NCBI GenBank assembly: GCA_038232655.1
Contig: JBBSNM010000093.1
Location: 1 to 9,711 of the forward strand
Length of the DNA: 9,711 nucleotides
Source of the DNA: JACCVL01 sp038232655
GTDB taxonomy: Bacteria; Actinomycetota; Actinomycetes; Propionibacteriales; Nocardioidaceae
Direction of reading: 5' to 3'
The notes beneath the pieces were generated by a model, which was given only the letters and a program-made list of their open reading frames with translations, did not search any database and was not told the DNA's origin. A program made the translations under genes and the position numbers. The stretch's first letter is position 1; every line of letters starts with the position of its first letter. Positions 1-7,837 of this stretch are shown here, piece after piece.

Positions 1-606
<606 letters not shown>

Positions 607-610
<4 letters not shown>

Positions 611-1995
611 GCGACGCAGGGACCGAGCTGCTCGAGCAGCAGATAGCGGCCTACATCGGCCACCAGCGCTGGTTCGCCGGCAAGGGCCGCGAGCACGAGG
701 TGACCGGCCTGCGCACCCTCGCCTGGTTGGACGGCGACGACGTACGCGTGCAGCTGGCCCTGGTCGCGGTGACTTCTGCCGCCGGCGTCGACACCTACCA
801 GCTGCCGCTGTCGCACCGCGTCGAGTGGGCCGAGGGGCTCGAGCACGCGCTCGTCGGCACGGTCGACGGCGTGCACGTCTACGACGCGCTGCACGACAGC
901 CCGGCCGTCGAGCAGATCACGCTGGCGCTGACCACGGACGTCGCTGTGCCCGCGCCGCTGAGTGCTCACCGGGTCGCCGCCCGCGACCTCGAGCTGGGCC
1001 AGGCCAGCGTGTTGCTGACCGGCGAGCAGAGCAACAGCAACGTCCGCGTAGGCGACGACCTGCTGCTCAAGCTGTTCCGCCGCGTCACCCCCGGCCGCAA
1101 CCCCGACATCGAGGTGCTGGAGGCACTCACCACCTGCGGCTCGCACGAGATCGTGCCGCTGGTCGGCTGGCTGGCGGGCGCCGAGGATGCCGGCGAGCTC
1201 GACCTTGCGATGCTGTCGGACTACCTGCGCACCGCCAGCGACGGCTGGGACCTGGCGCTGACCAGCGTGCGCGACCTGTTCGCCGAGCGCGACCTGCACC
1301 CCGACGAGGTGGGTGGCGACTTCGCGTCGGAGTCGCACCGGCTCGGCATCACCGCCGCCCGGCTGCACGCCGACCTGGCGGCCGCCCTGCCGCACGAGAC
1401 CTGGGACCACGACCGGCTGTCCCAGGTCACCGCCCGGATGCGCGCCCGGCTCGACGTAGCCGCCAAGGAGGTGCCGGAGGTGGCCGAGCATGCCCCCGCC
1501 CTGACCGGCGCCTTCGACGCCATGGACGGCCTCACCGAGGGGGTCGCGGTGCAGCGCGTGCATGGCGACTTCCACCTCGGCCAGACGCTGCGCACCATGG
1601 ACGGCTGGCGGGTCATCGACTTCGAGGGGGAGCCCGCCACCTCGCTGGCCGAGCGCACCGCGCTGGACTCCCCGATGCGCGACGTGGCGGGCATGCTGCG
1701 CTCGTTCGACTACGCCGCGCAGTCACAGTGGGCCGACCTGCTGGGCGACCATCAGCTGGCCCAGCGGGCGCGGGAGTGGGCCGAGCGCAACCGGGCCGCA
1801 TTCGTCGCCGGCTACGCCGAGGACTCCGGCACCGACCCGGCCGGATCCTCCGCGGCTGCCGTCCTGCTGCGGGCGTACGAGACCGACAAGGCCGTCTACG
1901 AGGCGGTCTACGAAGCCCGCAACCGACCGACCTGGCTACCCATCCCGCTGCGCGCCGTCTCCCGGCTCGCGCACGACACCGGAGGCGCATCGTGA
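607..1995 (+). CDS. pep2: Maltokinase (Pep2/Mak)
   Basis: A 462-residue protein, close to the ~455 residues of mycobacterial maltokinase. It phosphorylates maltose with ATP to give maltose 1-phosphate, the donor for GlgE. The N-terminal cap domain carries the signature QRWFAGKGR (residues 20-28). A kinase N-lobe follows, with EQSNSN near residue 140 and a likely ATP-binding lysine at K155 (LLLKLFRR). The catalytic loop is HGDFHLGQ (residues 319-326, D321 the presumed base), and the metal-binding segment is IDFEGEP around D338, as in aminoglycoside-phosphotransferase-like kinases. The GTG start at 607 was chosen because it overlaps the treS stop (GTGA), follows a GGAGGGGGA ribosome binding site (592-600), and begins exactly where the family homology begins. 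The open frame runs upstream to 136 only as a shadow of treS. TreS and Pep2 form a complex in mycobacteria and are fused in some actinobacteria, which fits this arrangement. Confidence 0.95.
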
Positions 1996-4184
1996 CCGCG
2001 AAGTCCACCAGCCCCAGCCGGCCTCGGCCGGTCGACCGCAGCGTGCTGGACGAGATCACCGCCGGCCGCTACGGCGACCCGCACGCGATCTTGGGCGCGC
2101 ACCCGTACGAGGGGGCGGTGACCGTGCGCACCATGCGCCCACTGGCGCGCAGCGTCGTCGTCGAGCGCGGCGACGAGGTGGTGCGGCTCGAGCACGAGCA
2201 CGCCGGTGTCTGGGTGGGTGTGGTCGAGTCGGCCGAGGTCGACGACTACCGGCTGCGGGTGTCCTACGACGACGGTGACGGCGAGCTTGTCGACGACCCC
2301 TACCGCTACCTGCCGACGCTCGGCGAGGTCGACCTGCACCTGATCGGCGAGGGCCGCCACGAGCGGCTGTGGGACGTGCTCGGCGCGCACGTCCGCACGT
2401 ACGACAGCGTGGTCGGGCCGGTCCGCGGCACGTCCTTCGCGGTGTGGGCACCCAGCGCCCGGGGCGTCCGGGTGGTCGGGGACCTGAACCACTGGGACGG
2501 CCGCTCGCACCCGATGCGGGCGATGGGCTCGTCGGGTGTGTGGGAGCTGTTCGTCCCCGATGTCGGCGCTGGCACGGTGTACAAGTTCGAGATCCTCGGG
2601 CCCGACGACCAGTGGCGGGCCAAGGCAGACCCGATGGCGCGCAAGGCGCAGAGCGCCCCTGAGACGGCATCGATCGTGCACCAGACCGCGCACGAGTGGG
2701 GCGACGACGAGTGGATGGCGGCCCGGGCCGAGCGCGAGCCGCACCAGCAGCCGATGAGCATCTACGAGCTGCACCTGGGGTCGTGGCGCCGGGGTCGCAG
2801 CTACCGCGAGCTGGCCGACGAGCTGGTCGACTACGTAGTCGACCTCGGCTTCACCCATGTCGAGCTGATGCCGGTGATGGAGCACCCGTTCGGCGGATCG
2901 TGGGGCTACCACGTCACGGGCTTCTTCGCGGCCACCTCGCGCTTCGGCGATCCCGACGACTTCCGGCACCTCGTCGATCGGCTGCACCAGGCCGGCGTCG
3001 GGGTGATCCTGGACTGGGTGCCGGGCCACTTCGCCACCGACGAGTGGGCGCTGGCGCGCTTCGACGGGACGCCGCTGTACGAGCACCCCGACCCCCGCAA
3101 GGGCTGGCACAAGGAGTGGGGCTCGTACATCTTCGACTTCGGCCGCAGCGAGGTGCGCAACTTCCTGGTGGCCAACGCGCTGTTCTGGCTGGAGGAGTTC
3201 CACGCCGACGCGCTGCGAGTCGACGGCGTCGCCTCGATGCTCTACCTCGACTACTCCCGCGAGGAGGGCGAGTGGGAGCCCAACCAGTACGGCGGGCGCG
3301 AGAACCTCGAGGCGGTGTCGCTGCTGCAAGAGGTCAACGCCACTGCGTACCGCCGGGCGCCGGGGGTGACGATCATCGCCGAGGAGTCGACGTCGTGGCC
3401 CGGTGTCACCCGGCCGACGCACCTCGGCGGGCTCGGCTTCGGCTTCAAGTGGAACATGGGCTGGATGCACGACTCCCTGGGCTACGTCGCCCACGACCCG
3501 GTCCACCGCAGCTACCACCACCACCAGCTGACGTTCTCGATGATGTACGCCTACACCGAGAACTTCGTGCTGCCGCTGAGCCACGACGAGGTCGTACACG
3601 GCAAGGGCTCGCTGCTGCGCAAGATGCCCGGCGACCGCTGGCGCCAGCTGGCGACGCTGCGGGCCTACCTCGCCTTCATGTGGGCGCACCCGGGCAAGCA
3701 ACTGCTGTTCATGGGTGGCGAGATTGCCCAGGACAACGAGTGGTCGGAGGAGCGCGAGCTCGACTGGTGGCTGCTCGACGACCCCTCGCACGCCGGGGTG
3801 CAGACGCTCGTGCGCGACCTCAACAGTGCCTATCACGACGCGGCGGCACTGTGGCGCTCCGACTCCGACCCGGACGGCTTTGCCTGGATCGACGCCAACG
3901 ACTCCACCAACAACGTGTTCAGCTTCCTGCGCACGGACGGCACCAGCCGGCTGGCCTGTGTGGCGAACTTCGCGGCGGTGCCGCACCACGAGTACCGGCT
4001 CGGGCTGCCGGTCGCGGGCCCGTGGCGCGAGGTCGTCAACACCGACGCCGAGACCTACCGCGGGTCCGGTGTCGGCAATCTCGGCACGGTCACGGCCGAC
4101 AGTGACTCCTGGCACGGTCAGCCGGCGTCGACCACCCTCACGGTTCCGCCGCTGGCGACCGTGTGGCTGCGCCACGACGGCTGA
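1992..4184 (+). CDS. glgB: 1,4-alpha-glucan branching enzyme GlgB
   Basis: A 730-residue GH13 glycogen branching enzyme, almost the length of the M. tuberculosis protein (731). It cuts alpha-1,4 chains and re-attaches them through alpha-1,6 bonds. Domains in order: an N-terminal beta-sandwich (about residues 30-110), a CBM48 module (about 145-230, with FAVWAPSARGVRVVGDLNHW), a catalytic barrel opening with IYELHLGSW (from 257), and a C-terminal beta domain. The catalytic triad is complete: nucleophile D411 in LRVDGVASM, acid/base E464 in IIAEEST, and stabiliser D532 in LSHDEVVHGKGS. The GTG start at 1992 overlaps the pep2 stop by 4 bp and has GGAGG at 1981-1985, six bases upstream. The start fits the family length, so the much longer open frame from 825 is rejected. 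Adjacency to treS and pep2 places it in the GlgE route of alpha-glucan synthesis. No truncation or missing key residue is visible. Confidence 0.97.
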   Translation: MTAKSTSPSRPRPVDRSVLDEITAGRYGDPHAILGAHPYEGAVTVRTMRPLARSVVVERGDEVVRLEHEHAGVWVGVVESAEVDDYRLRVSYDDGDGELVDDPYRYLPTLGEVDLHLIGEGRHERLWDVLGAHVRTYDSVVGPVRGTSFAVWAPSARGVRVVGDLNHWDGRSHPMRAMGSSGVWELFVPDVGAGTVYKFEILGPDDQWRAKADPMARKAQSAPETASIVHQTAHEWGDDEWMAARAEREPHQQPMSIYELHLGSWRRGRSYRELADELVDYVVDLGFTHVELMPVMEHPFGGSWGYHVTGFFAATSRFGDPDDFRHLVDRLHQAGVGVILDWVPGHFATDEWALARFDGTPLYEHPDPRKGWHKEWGSYIFDFGRSEVRNFLVANALFWLEEFHADALRVDGVASMLYLDYSREEGEWEPNQYGGRENLEAVSLLQEVNATAYRRAPGVTIIAEESTSWPGVTRPTHLGGLGFGFKWNMGWMHDSLGYVAHDPVHRSYHHHQLTFSMMYAYTENFVLPLSHDEVVHGKGSLLRKMPGDRWRQLATLRAYLAFMWAHPGKQLLFMGGEIAQDNEWSEERELDWWLLDDPSHAGVQTLVRDLNSAYHDAAALWRSDSDPDGFAWIDANDSTNNVFSFLRTDGTSRLACVANFAAVPHHEYRLGLPVAGPWREVVNTDAETYRGSGVGNLGTVTADSDSWHGQPASTTLTVPPLATVWLRHDG

Positions 4185-4187
4185 GCG

Positions 4188-5099
4188 GTGCCCGACCAGC
4201 GGCCGAACCTGCGTGACGGGGACCTGGTCCTGCGCGCCGGCAAGCCGCCCGCGGCCGGCCACCCGGGGCGAGACGACGTGGTGTGCTTTGACGTCGAGGG
4301 GGCCGGTGAGCGGCTCGGCACGGTCGAGCTGCGGCCGGGGACGGGTGGCAACGGCCAGCTGCTGTGGACGCTGACCCCCGAGCCCGTCGGTGGGGACCGC
4401 GGACTGCGGGCGCTGCGGCTGGCCGTCGGCTACGCCTTCGCCGAGCTCGGACTGGCCCGGGTGGAGGCCTACGTCGACCCTGGTGACGCGTACGCGCTGC
4501 GGCTGGCCGCCCGTACCGGACTGCGCCGTGAAGGCGTGGTGCGCGGTCGCAACGAGCGCGCCGGCCGCCGCGTCGACGACGTCCTGGTCGGGCGGCTGGC
4601 GTCCGACCCGGAGCCCGGCTCACCGGACGGCTTCCGGGCGGTGCTGAATGCCGGGCTGCCGCTGAAGCGGGTGATTGCGCAGGGACTGGTGCGTGACCCC
4701 GCCGGTCGGGTGCTGTTGTGCGAGCTGACCTACAAGCACGACTGGGACCTGCCCGGTGGCGTCGTGGAGCCGCGCGAGTCCCCCCGCGAGTGCGTGGTCC
4801 GTGAGGTGGCCGAGGAGCTGGGCGTGCGGATGGCGGCCGGCGAGCTGCTCACCGTCGACTGGCTGCCGCCCTGGGCGGGGTGGGACGACGCCTGCCTGTT
4901 CATGTTCGACCTCGGCGTCGTCGAGGCCGAGGTGGTGCGGTCCATGAGGTTGGAGCCGCGCGAGATCGCGGCCGTGCACTGGGCCGATCCGGCGACGGTG
5001 CGGGCGCGCTGCCGACCACAGGTGGCCGACCGGCTCGAGCTGGTGGCAGCCACCGACCCGGTGCCGCTGTTCCTGCACAGCGGGCGCTCGCCGGCGTGA
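4188..5099 (+). CDS. Fusion of a shortened GNAT-like domain and a NUDIX hydrolase
   Basis: A 303-residue two-domain protein whose GTG start lies 4 nt after the glgB stop, so it is very probably the last gene of the glycogen operon and translated by coupling (no strong ribosome binding site). Residues ~8-138 resemble the RimJ/RimL type of GNAT acetyltransferase: LVLRA at the start, GYAFAELGLARVEAYVDPGD at 81-100 and LAARTGLRREGVVRG at 106-120. The usual helical substrate-binding section after the first strand is absent, and the acetyl-CoA loop is degenerate (PVGGDRG at 66-72 rather than RGxGxG/A). Residues ~158-300 form a NUDIX domain with a perfect box, G191-x5-E197-x7-R205-E206-V-x-E209-E210-x-G212-V213, so pyrophosphohydrolase activity is expected. 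The substrate cannot be read from sequence. The GNAT half may be catalytically dead and structural. Confidence is high for the NUDIX half and moderate for the GNAT half. Confidence 0.88.
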   Translation: MPDQRPNLRDGDLVLRAGKPPAAGHPGRDDVVCFDVEGAGERLGTVELRPGTGGNGQLLWTLTPEPVGGDRGLRALRLAVGYAFAELGLARVEAYVDPGDAYALRLAARTGLRREGVVRGRNERAGRRVDDVLVGRLASDPEPGSPDGFRAVLNAGLPLKRVIAQGLVRDPAGRVLLCELTYKHDWDLPGGVVEPRESPRECVVREVAEELGVRMAAGELLTVDWLPPWAGWDDACLFMFDLGVVEAEVVRSMRLEPREIAAVHWADPATVRARCRPQVADRLELVAATDPVPLFLHSGRSPA

Positions 5100-5121
5100 T
5101 CGCGCCTCAGCGATCGCCGGC
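5090..5121. terminator. Hairpin between convergent operons, candidate bidirectional terminator
   Basis: The inverted repeat overlaps the stop codons of both converging genes. Left arm GCCGGCG (5090-5096) pairs with CGCCGGC (5115-5121). After a 2-base bulge (TG, 5097-5098), ATCGC (5099-5103) pairs with GCGAT (5110-5114) around a six-base loop. This gives 12 paired bases, mostly G:C. There is no T run on either side, so a classical intrinsic terminator is not shown. GC-rich hairpins lacking a U tract are common at actinobacterial gene ends, and the 7-bp gap leaves no other room for a terminator. Confidence 0.5.
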
Positions 5122-6822
5122 CGGGCCCTCGACGACACCCCCGTACTGACCGATGGCCCTGGCCTGACCGGCTCCCGTCGGTGGGACGTACACCAGCACC
5201 TGGTGCAGGTACTCGAGGGTGGGGGTCTTGTCGGTGGCGTCGTCGAGGAACGCCCGCTGCTCGGACTCGGCCGGCCAGCGGATCGACTTGGGATCCTTGA
5301 GCCGGTAGCCGTCGGTGCGCTCGAGCGTGGCGAACATCAGGGCGCCGCCGTCGTCGGTGCGCACGGCCCACTCCACCGGCCGAGCAGACCAGCTCTGCTC
5401 CAGCCGGACACCATCGACGGCGGACTGGGTGGGCACGACGGATCGCATCTGCTGGTTGAAGGAGTCGAGGGCGACCAGGTCGCTGCCGCCGGCTTCTGGG
5501 TTGTCCAGCAGGTCGACGTAGGCGGCGGCCACGTCTTGCGGTGCCGCCGGCAGCCCGGCGGCGTCGTCGGGCTGGACGGGCCGGATCGCACCTGCGGAGT
5601 CGACCGCGAGAGCGGGCATCGTGGTCGACGCCAGCACATCGGCCTGGGCGACCAGCTGCCAGTCGCTGACGGCGCTCTTGCGGCGATGCACCTGCAACTT
5701 GGCGACGCCGCCGGTGACGTCCTCGACAACGGCGACGAACCACAGCGGGTAGCTCGACAGCCGCGGTGACCGCGTTCGCGTCAGCCGCAGGTCCTGGCTG
5801 ACCTCTGCGGTCTCGTCGTCGAGCAGGCGCCGGGCGACCTCGAACGCCCCCTGGTCGATACGCAGCGTCGGTGGCTGTTCGACGGCGCCGAGGGGCTGCG
5901 CGTCGAGCAGGCGCAGCGCCTCCGCTCGCTGCACCGCCCAGCGTTCGACCACCTCGGCACCCTCGGCCTCCGACGCCGCGACCTTGCTCGGTTGCGCGTC
6001 GACGCGCTGCGGCAGTTCGCAGCCGGCGGTGGCGAGACAGCAGGCGAGCCCGACCCCGACGAGACGCACCCGAGGCTGGCGTGGAGCCGATCGGTCGGCG
6101 GTGGGGCGCGACCAGACGCTCGCCTCCTGCTGCGGCTCCTGCTGCGATGCGGTCGGCGGCGACGGAGGCTGCGCTGCGGGTGGTGGCGGCGGTGCTGGTG
6201 GCGCCTTGGGCCGCCTCGGTGGTCGTGCCAGCCACGAGAACAGCGCCAGACCCAACGCGACCCCGACCAGCCCGAGACCGGTCCCGAAGGCGCCGGGGAA
6301 CCGGTAGGACGCGCCGACCTCGAGGTCGGCGAGGGGTTCGTCGTCGAGGGCGGCAACCACGATGCCGACCCGGGCGGTCGGCAGCTCGACCGGCAACGCC
6401 ACCTCCCCCTCGCCGACCTCGCTGGCCAGCCACCAGTCGAGGCCGTCCGGTGGCGCTGGCAGTGTCTCGGCACCGGCTACCGGGTCGGAGCCGAGCCGCA
6501 GCGGCTGGCGGAGACTGCGGCGCAGCGAGATCTCGTCGACCCGGGTGCGGGCCACCTGGTCGGTGTAGCTGGCCACGTCGACGACGTTGCCCGCACCGAT
6601 GAACAGCGGACGGGAGTCCGCCTGCTGGGCTGTCAGCCGGACCTCGAGACCGGCGAGCGGCAGCAGCGCGGGCTCGACCACCGCGACGCTCGCCGCGCCA
6701 CGAACGGGTAACGACCCCGTGTGCGCCCGGTCGTCGGGCCCGAAAAGGGCTGCGGTGGCAGCGCCTACCAGCAGGCAGGTCAGGGCCACGACGAGCAGCA
6801 GCACGCTGACCAACCGGCGCAC
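5107..6822 (-). CDS. Unrecognised membrane-anchored protein with two extracytoplasmic domains
   Basis: A 571-residue protein of unknown function. Layout from the chosen start: hydrophobic segment at ~5-27 (LVSVLLLVVALTCLLVGAA), predicted extracytoplasmic domain at ~28-178, second membrane segment at ~179-199 (FGTGLGLVGVALGLALFSWL), a Pro/Ala/Gln-rich basic linker at ~200-250 (PPRRPKAPPAPPPPPAAQPP), a third short hydrophobic stretch at ~253-267 ending in a lipobox-like ATAGC (Cys268), then a ~300-residue C-terminal domain. The first outer domain contains RPLFIGAGNVVDVASY (~71-86) and WWLAS (~130-134), resembling a repeated pattern I know from uncharacterised actinobacterial membrane proteins. 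The C-terminal domain is unrecognised. The GTG at 6822 is preferred because GAGGGGGA lies just upstream; a TTG at 6837 would place that site inside the gene. It is the last gene after icmA and the CnoX-like gene, 51 bp downstream of the latter. Confidence 0.8.
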   Translation of the reverse strand: MRRLVSVLLLVVALTCLLVGAATAALFGPDDRAHTGSLPVRGAASVAVVEPALLPLAGLEVRLTAQQADSRPLFIGAGNVVDVASYTDQVARTRVDEISLRRSLRQPLRLGSDPVAGAETLPAPPDGLDWWLASEVGEGEVALPVELPTARVGIVVAALDDEPLADLEVGASYRFPGAFGTGLGLVGVALGLALFSWLARPPRRPKAPPAPPPPPAAQPPSPPTASQQEPQQEASVWSRPTADRSAPRQPRVRLVGVGLACCLATAGCELPQRVDAQPSKVAASEAEGAEVVERWAVQRAEALRLLDAQPLGAVEQPPTLRIDQGAFEVARRLLDDETAEVSQDLRLTRTRSPRLSSYPLWFVAVVEDVTGGVAKLQVHRRKSAVSDWQLVAQADVLASTTMPALAVDSAGAIRPVQPDDAAGLPAAPQDVAAAYVDLLDNPEAGGSDLVALDSFNQQMRSVVPTQSAVDGVRLEQSWSARPVEWAVRTDDGGALMFATLERTDGYRLKDPKSIRWPAESEQRAFLDDATDKTPTLEYLHQVLVYVPPTGAGQARAIGQYGGVVEGPAGDR

Positions 6823-6825
6823 ACG

Positions 6826-6833
6826 TCCCCCTC
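6826..6833 (-). promoter_or_regulatory. Ribosome binding site deciding the start of the membrane protein
   Basis: On the minus strand the bases read GAGGGGGA followed by CGT and then GTG (6822-6820). The spacing suits initiation at this GTG. It argues against the in-frame TTG at 6837, which lies upstream of this site. Confidence 0.65.
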
Positions 6834-6850
6834 GCAAACCCGGCCATCGC

Positions 6851-6875
6851 GAGCCGGCGCAGCCGCGGCCGGCTC
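6851..6875 (-). terminator. GC-rich hairpin at the 3' end of the CnoX-like gene
   Basis: Perfect 8-bp arms, GAGCCGGC (6851-6858) and GCCGGCTC (6868-6875), separated by 9 bases and overlapping the TGA stop (6874-6876) of the CnoX-like gene. There is no T tract. It may be a partial terminator or an mRNA stability element that lowers expression of the membrane-protein gene, which starts 29 bp beyond it. Confidence 0.4.
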
Positions 6876-7818
6876 AGAACAAAGCGCTGGCCAGCCTACG
6901 CCGCGCTCTGGCCACCCGCGGGTCGTCGGCGCCCACCACGTCGAACAGGGCGACCAGGTGCTGGCGGGCCCGGTCGCGCTCGGTGCCCGCGGTGCGGCGC
7001 ACCACCTCGATGATGCGGTCGAACGCGTCGTCGGCGTTCCCACCCAGCAGGTCGAGGTCGGCTGCGAGCAGCTGGGCCTCGTCGTCGTCGGGGTTGTCGG
7101 CGGCCGCGGCGCGCACGGTCGCCGGGTCGACGCCACTGGTGCGCAGCACGAGCTCGGCCTGCGCCAGCCGCGTGGCCGCCTCGGCGTCGGTGGGGTTGGC
7201 GGCCACCAGCCGCCGGTAGGCGGCCACGGCCTGCTCGGTGTCGCCCCGCTCGAGCGCGGCCTCGGCCTCGGCGAAGCGCGGGTCGGAGAACGGCTCGTCA
7301 TCGGCGTCGTCCAGCTCGGCGTCGTCAGCGGGGCCGGAGGCGGGCGTCGCGGTTCCGGTGATCCCGTTGGCCGTCGCCGCCTGCAGCACCTGCTCCATCG
7401 CCTCGCGGGCTGCGGCCTCGTCGACGCTGCCCTCGAACAGCGGCACGGGCTGGCCACGCAGCACTGCCAGCACGTACGGAACCGCCCGGACCTGCAGCGC
7501 CTGCGCCAGCTGCGGGCTGGAGTCGATGTCCAGGCGGGCCAGGCCGAGCCGACCACCGAAGCTGTCGGCGACCTTGCTGATCAGGTCGACGGCCGCGCGG
7601 CTCTGCTGGGCGCGCGACGACCACAACGCGAGCACCACCGGGTGCTGGGCCGAAGCCTCGAGCACCTGGGACTGGAAGCCCTCCTCGGTGACGTCGAAAC
7701 TGAACGAGCCGCCGACCGCACCGGCCAGTGGGGGGCCCGATGCGGGCGCGGCGGCGCCGGAGGGACGGAGGGCGGACAGGTCGATCGCTCCCGGCCGGGA
7801 GAAGTTCTGCGCGGTCAT
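6874..7818 (-). CDS. CnoX/YbbN-like thioredoxin-fold protein with TPR domain, cysteine-free
   Basis: A 314-residue cytoplasmic protein with the architecture of the chaperedoxin CnoX (YbbN). It has a low-complexity N-terminus (1-38), a thioredoxin fold (about 40-148), an acidic linker (163-180, DDAELDDADDEPFSD) and a helical TPR-type C-terminal domain (181-314, beginning FAEAEAALERGDTEQAVAAY). At the active-site position WCGPC is replaced by WSSRAQQS (66-73); the cis-proline is retained (RAVPYVLAV, P114). No cysteine occurs anywhere in the chain, so disulfide chemistry is impossible; a holdase or co-chaperone/scaffold role is inferred. The ATG at 7818 begins MTAQNFSRPGAIDLS; the open frame extending to 8019 is antisense-free read-through overlapping icmA and lacks family similarity. 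The start lies 19 bp after the icmA stop with only a weak ribosome binding site, suggesting cotranscription. As I recall, thioredoxin-like genes of this type also sit near glg genes in Mycobacterium and Streptomyces. Confidence 0.9.
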   Translation of the reverse strand: MTAQNFSRPGAIDLSALRPSGAAAPASGPPLAGAVGGSFSFDVTEEGFQSQVLEASAQHPVVLALWSSRAQQSRAAVDLISKVADSFGGRLGLARLDIDSSPQLAQALQVRAVPYVLAVLRGQPVPLFEGSVDEAAAREAMEQVLQAATANGITGTATPASGPADDAELDDADDEPFSDPRFAEAEAALERGDTEQAVAAYRRLVAANPTDAEAATRLAQAELVLRTSGVDPATVRAAAADNPDDDEAQLLAADLDLLGGNADDAFDRIIEVVRRTAGTERDRARQHLVALFDVVGADDPRVARARRRLASALF

Positions 7819-7837
7819 GGGTCCATCGTGCCAGCGC

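Noticed and set aside
1908..4262. A 784-codon open frame antisense to glgB on the minus strand
   Set aside because: It mirrors a strongly supported GH13 gene. Its translation is rich in Arg, Val, His and Pro with no domain pattern, as expected for an antisense frame in GC-rich DNA.
4730..6847. A 705-codon minus-strand open frame in another frame of the membrane-protein gene
   Set aside because: It is Arg/Gly/Ala-rich and runs through the convergent junction into the NUDIX gene's antisense strand. The alternative frame has a signal segment, a plausible topology and a ribosome binding site.
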